NCBI RefSeq assembly: GCF_001522545.3
Contig: NC_031799.1
Span: 46,141,710-46,205,709 of the forward strand
Source of the DNA: Parus major
Taxonomy: Eukaryota; Chordata; Aves; Passeriformes; Paridae
DNA: 64,000 bases
Direction of reading: 5' to 3'
This document shows, one piece after another, positions 40,001 through 48,790 of this stretch. Under the pieces are notes generated by a model. That model saw only the letters and a program-made list of their open reading frames with translations, was not told the origin of the DNA and made no database searches. Each line of letters begins with the position of its first letter. Within the stretch, counting starts at the first letter, position 1. The position numbers and the translations under genes are program-made.

Positions 40001-43000
40001 TTTAATACTTGTTTTGCCCATTATTTCCGTATTTCACAGTCCTCATGCTTGTCCACATTCTCCACTAAAAATATTGCAATTTTGGCACTGGCCAAATGCC
40101 AGTGCATTCACAAAGAACCATTCACTCATTCTCCTCTGCTACAGCTAAGCAGAGGAGGGGAAAAGAGAAAAAATATTATTAACAGAACTAAAACAGAATA
40201 ATGAGAACTAAAACCTTTAGAACATCTTTCCTTCTTCCCCACCCCCCACCACCAAGCCCTTCTTTCCTTCCCACTGACAGCACAGGGAGACAAAATATGG
40301 GGTTTTTAGTCAGTTTGTCACCTCTAAAAGTCTTCCTTCACTTTGCGTAGGGACAGGAGTCTCTTTTGCTATGCCATGGGGCCCTTCTCACAGGAGACAG
40401 TTCTCTGTGAACTTCTCCAGCATGGTTCTAATTTTTATGAGTAGCAGTATCACCTAACCTTCTATGAGTCCCTCCTATGGGCAAACACAGTTTTCCCACA
40501 ACTGTTCTTTCATGGGCCATTTAGTTGATTTGGTATTGTCTTTTAAGGATGAGCTGTTCTAGTTTGGAAGCGAGAGTCCTCTTCCTCTGTCTCTGGAAGC
40601 AAGGGTTCTCTCTCTCTCTCTCTCGTTTCAAGCCTGTCTCTGTATCACAGCTTTTCAGCATCCATACACTCCAGTGCGAGCACCTCTTTCTCATGGGCTG
40701 CAGGTGAATTCTACATCCCCCATGCCCTTCATGAATTACAGGGAAACAGTTTGTTATATTATAGTCCTCACCATGGCTTGCAGAAGAATCTCAGCGCTGA
40801 TGCCCGGATCACCTCCTCCTCTCCCTCCCTCCCTCCTTTTCATCGACCTCAGCATCGCCATCTTGTTCTCCTCACGTGTCTTCACCTTTCCCTTTTCCCT
40901 GACCCGGGGGAGAATCAGTGTCTGTGGGATTGTCTGTTCTCAAGTTCTGTCAGCTGAAAAGTTCTTGCAGGGTTCCGCAGTGCTGAAAGGTTGATCTTGT
41001 CCAGGCTCTGCACCAGGGGATTGCTTGCCATTCCTTGTGCTGCTGGCCACATGGTCCCCACTGGCACCACAGGGGCTGCACCAGCCACCACAGCACCAAC
41101 TCCATTTAGTGCCTCTCTACATGCAGAGCTCTCAAAAGGAGAAGCAGCTGCCCTCACTTCTGTCCTTCTGTTTGCGGTGTGGCAGGCTAAAAGTGTCCAG
41201 GTGGGCAAAGTCCATCACTGGCTGTGCCAAGACAGCGGCACCCATGTGGCTTCTCCTGGCCCTGGCCACTCCTGCTGTTGTCTGCAGGGCCACTCCTGCT
41301 GTAGGGCTTCTCTCGGCACCAGGATAGCCCCTCGTGGCATGGTCCAGAAGCCCTGCCAGGGACTAGTGGCTCCTGCCAGCACCCTCCAAGGAGAGGAAGA
41401 GAAGAGAGTTCCCATGGTTTTGTCTTTGTTCAGTGTGTTATCATAGAGGCATTACAAGCTTTTCTAATTAACTTAGCAGTGTGCCTGTTCTCAGAGCCAG
41501 ACAGTGATTGGTTCTGCTAGGCACAGAGGAAGCTTTTAGCAGTTCCTCACAGAAAATCACTTCTGTAGCTGGCTTCTTCTCTCCTCACCAAAAATCAAGT
41601 CATGCAAAACCACAGTCATTCATCAAATACTGTCACAAGTAAAACAGGCTCCGCTTAGAGATATTAATTGAATTTATTACTAACAAAATCAGAGCAGAGT
41701 AATGAGAAATAAAATAAACCCTTAAAAACACCCTGCCCCACCCCTCCCTCCTTCCAGCTCTACCTCCTACCCCAGCAGTGCAAGGAGTGGGGACTGTGGC
41801 CAGTTTATCACCCACGGCTGCTCCCACTGCTCAGGGAGAGGAGTTGTTCTCCTGCTGCACCCTGGTGTCCCTCCCACAGGAGACAGTTCTTCATGAGCTT
41901 CTCTGACGTGGCTCCGTCCCGTGGGCACCAGCCCCCTCAAACTGCTGCAGTGAAGGTCACTCTTCCACAGGTGCAATCCTCCAAGGACAGGCTGCTCCAG
42001 CCTGGGAGCAGGGCCCCTCTCTCCACGGGTCTCCCATGGGGTCACAGTCCCTTCCAGGCATCCACCTGCTCCAGCATGAGCTCCTCCATGGGCTGTGGGT
42101 GGATCTCTGCATCCCCCGTGGATCCCCAGGGGCTGCAGGGCACAGCTGCTTCACCATGGGCTGCACCAGGGGCTGCAGGGGAACCTCAGCTCCAGCACCT
42201 CCTTCCCCTCCTTCTCCACTGACCTTGGTATCTGCAGAGCTATTCTTCTCACATGTTTTCACTCTGCTCTTATTGCTATTACAACTGCACAACCCCTTTT
42301 TGTTTTGATTTCTTCTTAAATCTGTTATCACAGAGGCATTACCATCAGTTCTAGCTGGCCCAGCCTTGGCCAGTGGCATGTCCATCTTTGGAGCTACCAG
42401 GGATTGGCTTTGCTGGGAATGGAAGAAGCTTCTAGCTGCTTCTCACAGTGCCTATAGCCAGCCCCTTGCTACCAAAACCAGGCCATGCAAACCCAATACA
42501 TCATATCAGTGATTCTTATTTCTAGTTTAGTCAATGTCATGAAGGGAAGACGTATTTAGTAAAATTCAGCTCGCACTTTTTAAGCATAAATAACCAGGCC
42601 AGGTTTGTAGAATTCTAACCCAAATTCTTGAAATTAGTATTTTGCCAACTCTTTACTGAAAAAAACTACTTTTCACTAGGAGTGTCTGAATTATCTTCAT
42701 TAATCTTCCTCACCTGGTTATCTGAAACAGTTCCCTCTATGATAGAGGTAACTGACTTTTTCCTTGCCCTTTCACATTCATTAGGAGGTTGTATCGTGGA
42801 TGGATAAGGGAGGTAACAAAATGACTATTGTTTCTTCCCTCTGATCCACGGAAAACATTTTCATAGGATGGGATTGCACTTTTTTAATACAGATGCCTAC
42901 GTATACAGCAAACTCGGAGTTTGAACAATAATGTAAAATGTGCTAGATATTCCTCAGGCACTTTTTTCATACTGGCATGAAAGGAAATCTCTATTATGCT

Positions 43001-46000
43001 GCTTAAGTACTGATGCATCTGCCTTGGTTTCTGGCAGGCATAGTTAAGTGAGCAGTGTCCTCTTGTGTTCCTTTGCTTGATTGTCTTGAATCTTCATTGG
43101 GAGTGAAAAGAGAGCTGGCACTACTTTTGCAGTGTTCCCCTTAAATGAATGCAAAGTGCTTCTTCCACCTCAGTCCCCTAAGTACTGTTTGCTGAAAGAG
43201 GAAAATGTGATGCACCAGAGGAAGGGTCACTCTGTCCTAATGTCACTTCTTAACACTTTTTCTCTTAAATATGTACTACCTCATATCAATGATGAATATT
43301 GAGACAGTTTCACTTGCAATTCTTAAGTGTTAATGTTCCTTGCAGATAGGTTTGAGTGATAGTGTAATGAGAAAGGGAGTTGATCTGAAGGCACTGGAAG
43401 AGCTGGAAACAGGCAGTGGGAATTGAAATTTTATATCAAAAAAGTAGGAGCCATAAGCGTCAATGACTTGAAAGAACAAGAACTCTGGAATAGTGAGAGA
43501 TTCTGAAGCTCCAGAGGCTTTGGAGGCTTCCTTTAATTTTATGTAGGAACATCAGGAAAGGCTAAAAATTTTCCTGGTTGGGGAATTCAATGGTAATAAA
43601 ACAGATGAAGGACTGATGTTAATGAATGAGAGAGGCAATTTTGCAGGGTAGCAAAAGGAAAGATATGTGTATGTATGTGCCTCTGTACAGGTTTGTGATT
43701 GAATGATAAAGAGTTTTTAAAAACTATTGTCTTGTAGTGTATTTCAGTATATTTTATAGTGGGAGTATTGAAGGCCAGATGATGGAGGTTTTTGTATTAA
43801 TCTGTTTTGGAGGCACCTTTTCCTAGAGCTTGAAGGCAGCACCTCTTGCATGCCCTGTGGAAATGTGTTAAGGAACACAGACAAGGAGCAAGCTGAGTAA
43901 GACTTCAGCTGGTGCACTACAATCAGTGACAGCATATATCCAGGCCACAGCTATGCATCTCAAAGGTGCATTTGCAAATGTCTGTTCTAGTGTTGGGGAA
44001 GCTCTTGAAACAGTAAAGTTCTACACAGACACAGCTTTTCTTTTCCAAGATCTGTAATCTGGCTGCTATGACAGGAAGAACTTCACCTGGCAGGAGAAAA
44101 TGTGCTTTCAGTCTCTGTCCACCTGTAATTTTTCTGTCTCCTTCCATACAGGTATTCATTCCAGATTAACACACATGCCAGTAGTGTCATCACTGAATCT
44201 CACAGTAGTCTTTAGGAAAGACTGCAGTGTTGAAACAAAATGTCCACAGGCTGTTTTTTTGTTAAAAGATAGGCTGCTTGCATTGCTTCTCTTTCATGTA
44301 TCATTTAATCTGTGATATGTCAGTGACTGTACTTTAAAAGTTACTATTTCTTAACTGTCTAAGATGTCTTTAGGCCAGTATTTCATGGCTTTCTTGCTGT
44401 AAAGAGATCATTTTCCAGTGTCAGGTTAAAGCCTTCACTCTTGCAGGGCAGGGTATGGTCACATGGTATTTATGTCACGTGTCAGGAAATGCAGATAGTG
44501 CTGTTGATCCAAGTGGTCCAAGTGATTTCTGGTTGGTGTCAAGAAAATTTCTGGATAGGCTGGTCAGTCATGGGTGATACACAGCTGGATGTGCTGTTAA
44601 CTGAGAAGAGTAGATGGAAGTGCAGGTATGTTAGGGATGCTTTCAGGAAATGGGAACTTGTCTATAGTTGACAGTGGGAAGATCTGTCAAAGGCAACAAG
44701 AGCTGCACCCAATGCATTCATAACAAAAATTGATCATGTAAAACATGGTCTCATTGCCCATGAAGTAAATGAATTGGTGAGAGCAGACAATTTCATATAG
44801 GAACTGAAAAAGCAGACTTTTTTGTATCTTTGCTAAGAAAAGTGTTAGTTAGGAAAAAAAACTGTCCTGTTGGAAAGAATTTTAGCTCATCATAACTGGG
44901 AATTGAACTCTGTACCTTCATGAGGCTTAACCCCATGAGTATCCGGAGGGAATCTGTACTATTATGAAAAAAGGAATGTCCTGTTAGTATTGATTTTTTT
45001 TTTTTTTACAGTGTGGCTGTAAGATCAGCTTATGGTAAGGTGTAAGAGCTTTTTTGAGTGCTCCTCAGGTAAATTTCTTGTCTCTTGGGGAAACATGCTG
45101 GTACTACCTTCTTTTTTCTTGAACTTCTGTACTAGCCTTTGAGAAATGGTATTTGTCAGATCTCCAATACAAGGAATAATGCTGTGTTTTGAGAGCTGTG
45201 GTAAGTGAATACTCTTGGGTAGTTTAGTTGGGTAAGGTAACTGCAGATGTGTTTCAATACACTTCATCAGGGAATCACATGCGATTGTCAAATCGCATTT
45301 ATGTGATTTAACAGGTGACAGGTAACAAGTTGAAGGGCATAAATATTTTTTCAGTCATTTCTTATAGTCTATCTCAAACTGAAAATTATGTTCCTAGGTT
45401 CTGTATGTAGAACTCTAATCTTGTAAATATTTTTGAGTAATTTTCTTCCTCAAGAAGTGTATCAGTGAAATCAGTGAATGTACATAGGTGATCAGAGTAC
45501 ATTGGCTCAGGTGAGTAAAGAGGAGTAGGAAAATTCATGAAAGCTTCACTTCAACTGAAGTTGCATTGGTCTAAGTGCAGGGGTACTTTCAAGCCAAGGA
45601 CTTCTCACAAAAGCTGAGATCAGAATGTTTCCCTTGAATGTGGCTAGTGTCAAAGTTGCCTGTCCCTACGTAACTTGAGTATTTCATTCACTCACAGTCA
45701 GTGCCATCTGTCTGGTTTCTGTTCTTGATAGCTGTACTTCAGAGTTGATGGAAAGTCATTAGAAGTCACAGAAAGCATGCTGCACCATTTTTCATTTGTA
45801 GGCTGTGAGCCCAAAGTCCATCATGTGGTGGTTTTGCAATATGGTCATTTTCTCCGTACCCATAAGCCTATCACATAGCTTTGCAAAAGTTGCAATGAAA
45901 ACTCCTTGACTGTGTATGCTTTCCTTGTAATTATATTGACTTCTGTGGTGTTGGAGAAAGTTGGAGATACTATGCACATGAAAGGAGTTACACCTGTTTG

Positions 46001-46138
46001 TAACCCAAATGGAAGCTACATAGTCTACCTTTACAATGAAAAGTAATTCTCTCTGCATTGGCAAAAGAAGCATTTATCTCCTGTGACTTTGTATTTCAGA
46101 CAATGGTGCAGTGTTCGGTCATCCTGCCAAAGCAGTAA
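13041..46138 (+). CDS. MTAP: S-methyl-5'-thioadenosine phosphorylase, 8 coding exons
   Basis: The enzyme cleaves 5'-methylthioadenosine with phosphate to adenine and 5-methylthioribose-1-phosphate, in the cytosolic methionine and adenine salvage pathway. Coding exons are 13041-13076, 18501-18587, 26352-26410, 28692-28859, 33942-34044, 38064-38303, 38820-38942 and 46100-46138. Together they are 855 nt (284 residues plus stop), one residue longer than human MTAP. All introns are GT-AG. Family landmarks are the N-terminal [12 protein letters not shown] phosphate loop (Thr19), Arg61-His62 across the exon 3/4 junction, [28 protein letters not shown] (Met197) and ATDYDCW (Asp221, Asp223). The only visible oddities are ordinary substitutions, for example [10 protein letters not shown] where human has TMRPQSFYDG, and a divergent last exon. 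The start is the ATG just inside the CpG island; an alanine run follows it. The tail-to-tail INK4/ARF neighbour is the conserved vertebrate arrangement. Confidence 0.97.
13735..14430 (-). mobile_element. LTR-like element, reverse orientation
   Basis: The + strand begins TGTGAGAAACGAAGCCCACG, followed by TAAAATTTTAAGAGTTTAATAA in parts, which reads on the - strand as the A-rich polyadenylation zone and end of an avian LTR. The far boundary is approximate, and no target duplication was settled. Confidence 0.5.
14899..14936. repeat. 12-bp tandem repeat, three copies
   Basis: The unit CTTGGTCACATC is repeated perfectly three times within intron 1. Confidence 0.9.
15050..15393 (-). mobile_element. 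ERVL-type LTR fragment, reverse orientation
   Basis: The + strand shows GGGTTGAGATAAGAACAATTTATT in parts (the reverse of the AATAAA and TCTTATCTCAACCC zone of avian ERVL LTRs). It ends CTGGCCAGAACCAGGATG, the reverse of the TGTCCTGG-type LTR start. Confidence 0.65.
16588..16806 (+). other. Open frame with two hydrophobic stretches, unknown
   Basis: 72 codons from an ATG in MTAP intron 1. Residues about 11-33 are strongly hydrophobic ([15 protein letters not shown]) and residues about 45-60 moderately so. I recognise no family. It may be chance or a decayed fragment of a membrane-protein or retroelement gene. No promoter or splice support was seen. Confidence 0.15.
17484..18067 (+). mobile_element. 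Intact solo ERVL-type LTR
   Basis: 584 bp beginning TGTCCTGGTT and ending ACCATGACA, flanked by a perfect 5-bp target duplication GCCTG (17479-17483 and 18068-18072). Internal landmarks are GATAACACACTGATG, GGACAGCTGACC, CCATGGGACATCAT, TATAAACTGAGGG and TTTTTAAACTTTTCTTAT. It has no viral coding region, so it is a recombined remnant inside MTAP intron 1. Confidence 0.9.
18501..18587 (+). CDS. MTAP: MTAP exon 2
   Basis: Twenty-nine codons between acceptor tctgtgttag and donor gtctgt, phase 0 at both ends. It encodes the [12 protein letters not shown] phosphate-binding loop and the [14 protein letters not shown] segment of the purine-phosphorylase family. Confidence 0.96.
20164..20584 (-). 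mobile_element. Solo LTR, ERVK-like, reverse orientation
   Basis: 421 bp with TGTAGC and CTCACA ends on the + strand, flanked by 6-bp direct repeats differing at one base (ATCTAG at 20158-20163, ATCTAT at 20585-20590). Read on the - strand it has a GC-rich U3, AATAAATGATCTCC as polyadenylation zone, and ends GCTACA. The 6-bp duplication suggests a class II (ERVK) family, which is an inference. Confidence 0.75.
23165..24045 (+). mobile_element. CR1 LINE, 5'-truncated ORF2 3' part
   Basis: In the + direction degraded reverse-transcriptase C-terminal coding can be traced: the [13 protein letters not shown] start near 23220, CACATCTGGAGTGCTGTGTT near 23540, GAGAAGACTGAGAGGAGATC, and the terminal CAATTCTGTGATTGTATGATC. 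Frameshifts and stops make it inactive. Confidence 0.85.
24256..24268 (-). promoter_or_regulatory. CTCF-like motif in MTAP intron 2
   Basis: On the - strand the bases read CCACCAGGGGGCG, an almost ideal CTCF core. It lies about 210 bp after the end of a CR1 element, in otherwise AT-rich intron. Confidence 0.55.
25128..25255. repeat. AT-rich (TATAA)-type repeat
   Basis: Short imperfect repeats of ATAATATAT and ATAATATAATAAAATCA in MTAP intron 2. Confidence 0.8.
26352..26410 (+). CDS. MTAP: MTAP exon 3
   Basis: 59 nt between acceptor tgtttgcag and donor gtaaat. It encodes [19 protein letters not shown] and leaves two bases (AG) that complete Arg61 with the first base of exon 4. Confidence 0.95.
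26411..28691 (+). other. MTAP: MTAP intron 3
   Basis: 2.3 kb. Bases 27060-27500 are less AT-rich and could be an old LTR-like fragment (GC-rich body, ATTAAA near 27440), but I cannot confirm boundaries. Nothing else was seen. Confidence 0.85.
28692..28859 (+). CDS. MTAP: MTAP exon 4
   Basis: 168 nt between acceptor tttgcag and donor gtgagt. It encodes [14 protein letters not shown] and [15 protein letters not shown], ending IIDQFID plus two bases of the next Arg codon. These are among the most conserved blocks of the enzyme. Confidence 0.97.
28860..33941 (+). other. MTAP: MTAP intron 4
   Basis: 5.1 kb, gtgagt to tctag. It holds a CR1 copy at about 30005-30525. The rest is AT-rich with no supported feature. 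Confidence 0.9.
30005..30525 (+). mobile_element. CR1 LINE fragment
   Basis: Shows CACACCTGGAGTACTGTATC, CTGTTCTGGGCTGCACAGTG, GAGAGGCTCAGACAGTGGG, TTCAGCCTGGAGAAGACTAG and a TCTCAGCTGTTCTGTGATCT end: the decayed 3' part of CR1 ORF2 plus tail. Confidence 0.85.
33942..34044 (+). CDS. MTAP: MTAP exon 5
   Basis: 103 nt between acceptor gcttttctag and donor gttagt. It completes an Arg codon, then encodes a variable stretch followed by [17 protein letters not shown]. It ends in phase 0. Confidence 0.95.
36197..36942 (-). mobile_element. CR1 LINE fragment, reverse orientation
   Basis: The + strand starts ATCATAGAATTTTAAGGGG, the reverse of the CR1 tail. On the - strand a 68-codon frame (36739-36533) retains reverse-transcriptase C-terminal motifs ([28 protein letters not shown]). 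It is truncated and inactive. Confidence 0.9.
36997..37055. repeat. 17-bp tandem repeat, about 3.4 copies
   Basis: The unit CTGCTCCACAAAATCCA occurs three times in a row (one substitution in the third), then a partial fourth. It abuts the CR1 copy in MTAP intron 5. Confidence 0.9.
37279..37335. repeat. Pyrimidine-rich (CTCCCT)n tract
   Basis: Imperfect CTCTCCCTCTC repeats running into a CT/T-rich end. Confidence 0.85.
38064..38303 (+). CDS. MTAP: MTAP exon 6
   Basis: Eighty codons between acceptor gttttgcag and donor gtgagt. It carries the substrate-site motifs [19 protein letters not shown] and ATDYDCW, including the MTAP family's catalytic-site aspartates. Confidence 0.97.
38304..38819 (+). 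other. MTAP: MTAP intron 6
   Basis: 516 bp, gtgagt to ctag. No feature seen. Confidence 0.9.
38820..38942 (+). CDS. MTAP: MTAP exon 7
   Basis: Forty-one codons between acceptor tatttctag and donor gtaagt. It encodes [18 protein letters not shown] and ends [17 protein letters not shown], matching the C-terminal helices of MTAP. Confidence 0.95.
39600..41614 (-). mobile_element. ERVL-type LTR (or LTR plus partial internal DNA), reverse orientation
   Basis: On the - strand it starts TGTGGTTTTGCATGACTTG near 41614 and ends in an ACTATTTGATGAATAATC and TTATCTCAACCC zone near 39655. Its 40640-40830 part parallels 42060-42230 of the neighbouring LTR. It is longer than the usual LTR, so it may be a composite. 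A (CT)n stretch lies at about 40605-40625. Open frames inside are not genes. Confidence 0.6.
41615..42500 (-). mobile_element. ERVL-type LTR, reverse orientation, young core
   Basis: On the - strand it begins TGTATTGGGTTTGCATGG at 42500 and ends near TGACAGTATTTGATGAATGAC, with GTAATAAATTCAATTAAT supplying the polyadenylation signal. The core is nearly identical to 642-1060. Its end abuts the start of the next LTR, suggesting nested or tandem insertion. Confidence 0.8.
46100..46138 (+). CDS. MTAP: MTAP exon 8 (last coding exon)
   Basis: After acceptor ctttgtatttcag come 12 codons, [12 protein letters not shown], and TAA. This matches the family tail (human ends NMAQFSVLLPRH) in length, in phase and in the QxSVxLP core. 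It lies 7.2 kb downstream of exon 7, beyond a stack of LTRs. It is too short to be called by ORF length and is supported by phase and tail similarity. Confidence 0.9.
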   Translation, partial: TMVQCSVILPKQ

Positions 46139-47045
46139 CAACCTGGATGGACCTTGAAGTTTCAGTACTTTCAAGGAAGAGTGGATCACTTTCGAACTTT
46201 CAGAGGTTATAATATCTTCAAAAATTGTTACAAGCTTAAAAGAATGGACTAAACATTGACCAATGATCATGTGTAAGGCTGCTGTTAAATCTTTGTCGGT
46301 TTGATCACATATAAGACGGTTAAAATTAGATTTTGAGTACATTTTCAACTATAAATAGCCCTACTGATAAACTGTATCTTACAGTGCTCAGAGGAAAAAA
46401 AGTCAGTAACCTCTCTTCTGTGGTACCTTTTAACTGATGATAGAAAAGGAATGTCTAAGTAATATTGTTGCAGTTTCATAAAATAAGATTTAAGAAAGCA
46501 GATTCACAGGCTATTTGTGTTGCTGTTTCTACCTCCCATCTTTTCTTTCAACAAAGCACATGGTTACAATTCACTTTGGAAACATAGTAAAAACATAACA
46601 GAAAAACTGGACAAACAATTTCAAATTAAAATTATACTATTTTTCTACATTATCCATATTTTTTATTCCAGTGTTTTTTTAAAAAGCAGTGTATTTGTTT
46701 TGTGTGCTAGAAGACATGGTTTAATAATTGTGGTGGTTCTGTCACAGCAGCAGTTTTGTAAGGAGTGTTGGAGATTGAAGTAATGCCTAAACCAAATTTG
46801 TGCTTGAAGATGTACTTACGTGACTTACAGAACTGCACAGAAAAAGAGCTTTGCTGACAGTGTCCCAAACACTCCGCTGGCCATTTTCTGCTTCATTGAA
46901 CAGCTCCGGTTTTAGTTCCTGTATTAAGTGATGAATGTGCTTGAGTGGTTCGAATGTATGCATTTCAATTTTTTAATACAGTTTTATTTTAATAAAATAA
47001 CCTGCTACTCTTGTCTAGTAAATAAAACAAATGAAATGTATGTTC
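46139..47045 (+). other. MTAP: MTAP 3' UTR
   Basis: Runs from the TAA stop to just past two AATAAA hexamers. It shows no long reading frame or recognisable repeat. The exact cleavage site is inferred. Confidence 0.6.
46991..47027 (+). terminator. MTAP: Polyadenylation signals of MTAP
   Basis: AATAAA occurs at 46991-46996 and again at 47021-47026, followed by a GT-rich stretch (tgtatgttctcc, then tgtgtgg). These are the first good candidates downstream of the MTAP stop. Confidence 0.6.
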
Positions 47046-48084
47046 TCCAAGATGTGTGGAAATTTTGGGGGGGTTGGTTATTTACCTCTAGTCATTATGT
47101 CTCACAATGATTTTTACCATTCATGGAACAGGTTGGTGGTGATAACTTGTAAACAACACTTTCAGAAAGACACTTTTTATAAAATACTGTGCTGCTCAGA
47201 ACTTAGGTTCTAAGTCCCTGAACAGCAGGGATTGCTGCGGAAATGGATCACAATGCAAGGAAAAGATCAGAAACATAAATGGTAAGGGTCTTCATAGTAC
47301 TGTTAAAAAAAAAATACTAATCCTAAGGAAAATACAAGAAAGCAGGTACACACTTTAGCTTCCTAGTCTTTTTCTTTTAGACATCCAGTCTCCTGCTGTG
47401 AATGCCTTTAGATGTGGGTGTATTCTTCCTACCAAAACCAGTAGAGGTGCTTTTCAGGTACTGGAGAAAATAGCTAAACCAATTTCCTCTATTTCCTGGT
47501 GGTTTTTTAAGAACTTAGATTGCAAGAGCCAGAGCTTGCACATACTTTTCATTGCCTTCCACTAAGATCATATACCCAGCCTTAAGAATTTCCATGTTTA
47601 TCTATCTTCAAGCAGTTTTGGAGAAATGGATCAGAGCCAGGAATTTAATATCTGAGTGTTCTAAGAGAGCCTTTTCTGGGCATCAATTTTCAATCCCCTT
47701 GGGTTTATCTTTTTGCATTTGGTAGTGACATATAATGGTAATTGTTACACAATTTTTTTTTTCTTTATATACTGAGTACTTAGTGTCACAGCAAAGTGGC
47801 ACAGAGCAGCTCCATAAATAGTGGGTTCTGTTACACATTTCTGTTACAAATTCTTCATATGCAAGGCTAGGTGACAACACTAGGTAAGGACAGCTGCATC
47901 CAGAGTTACAGGCAGTAGCTCAGTACCCAAGTGGAAACCAGGAATGGGTGGTTTCCCTCAGAGGTCTGGGACCTGTGTACTCTAACTGCAGTACCAATAC
48001 TGTGTAGTATTTTCATCAATTAAGTAAGATAGTGGGATTGAATTTGTGGAAAGCAAAAGGACCAAGCTTTTGGTCCTTCTTGGA

Positions 48085-48790
48085 GTGAGGGAAGAAATGC
48101 CACCCAGAGAGACCTTGACAAGCTCAAGGAGGGGGGGTTAAGTTCAACAAGGCCAAGGAGAAGATGCTGCATTTGACTTGGGGTGAAGGTGATTGAGATC
48201 AGCCTTATGGAGATGGACTTTGGGGTGCTAGTGGATGAAAAATTGAACGTGGGCCAGCAGTGTACACTCACAGCCCAGAAGTCCACTTACATCCTGGGCT
48301 ACATCCAAAGGAGATTGAGGGAGATGATTTTGCCCCTCTGCTCTCATGAGACCCTACCTGGAGTATTGCATACAGCTTCTGTAAGAAGGATGTGTTGGAG
48401 CAAGTCCAGCAGAGGGCCACAGAGATGATCAGAGGGATGAACCACCTCTCTGAAGGGAACAGGCTGAGAGAGTTAGGGTTGTTCAGACTGGAGAGGAAAA
48501 GGCTCTAGGGAGACCTAACAGGCCTCTAAGGAGGCCTTTCAGAACACAGAGGGGACTTATGAGGAAGATGGAGAGAGAGATTTCACCTGCAATGACAGGA
48601 CCAAGGGCAACAGTTTTAAACTCAAAGAAGGTATGCTTAGATTGGATATGGAAACAGTTTTTATCATGGGGCTGGCTGAGACAATGAAACAAGTTACTCA
48701 GAAAAGTTGTGGGTATCTTTGGAAGTATTCAGAATGAGGTAAACAGTTCTGACCAGCCAAGACTAGTGGAAGGTGTCCCTTCATAGTTGT
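48085..48790 (+). mobile_element. CR1 LINE fragment
   Basis: Degraded ORF2 end: AGTTCAACAAGGCCAAGGAG, then GGACTTTGGGGTGCTAGTGG, GAGACCCTACCTGGAGTATTG, GTCCAGCAGAGGGCCACAG and GTTCAGACTGGAGAGGAAAAG. It contains frameshifts. Confidence 0.85.

Larger units (their letters stand above)
38943..46099 (+). other. MTAP: MTAP intron 7
   Basis: 7.2 kb, gtaagt to ttcag. It contains the stacked LTR cluster at about 39.6-42.5 kb. From 42.5 to 46.1 kb I see only AT-rich DNA and short frames without motifs. Confidence 0.9.

Noticed and set aside
40674..41446. Cluster of 97-151 codon frames
   Set aside because: They fall in the GC-rich body of the stacked LTR element; composition only, no family motif.
41893..42385. 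Several open frames on both strands
   Set aside because: All lie in the reverse-orientation LTR and mirror those at 0.5-1.2 kb.
44441..44671. 76-codon frame in MTAP intron 7 as an alternative exon
   Set aside because: No conserved MTAP residues, and the real terminal exon at 46100 fits phase and tail.
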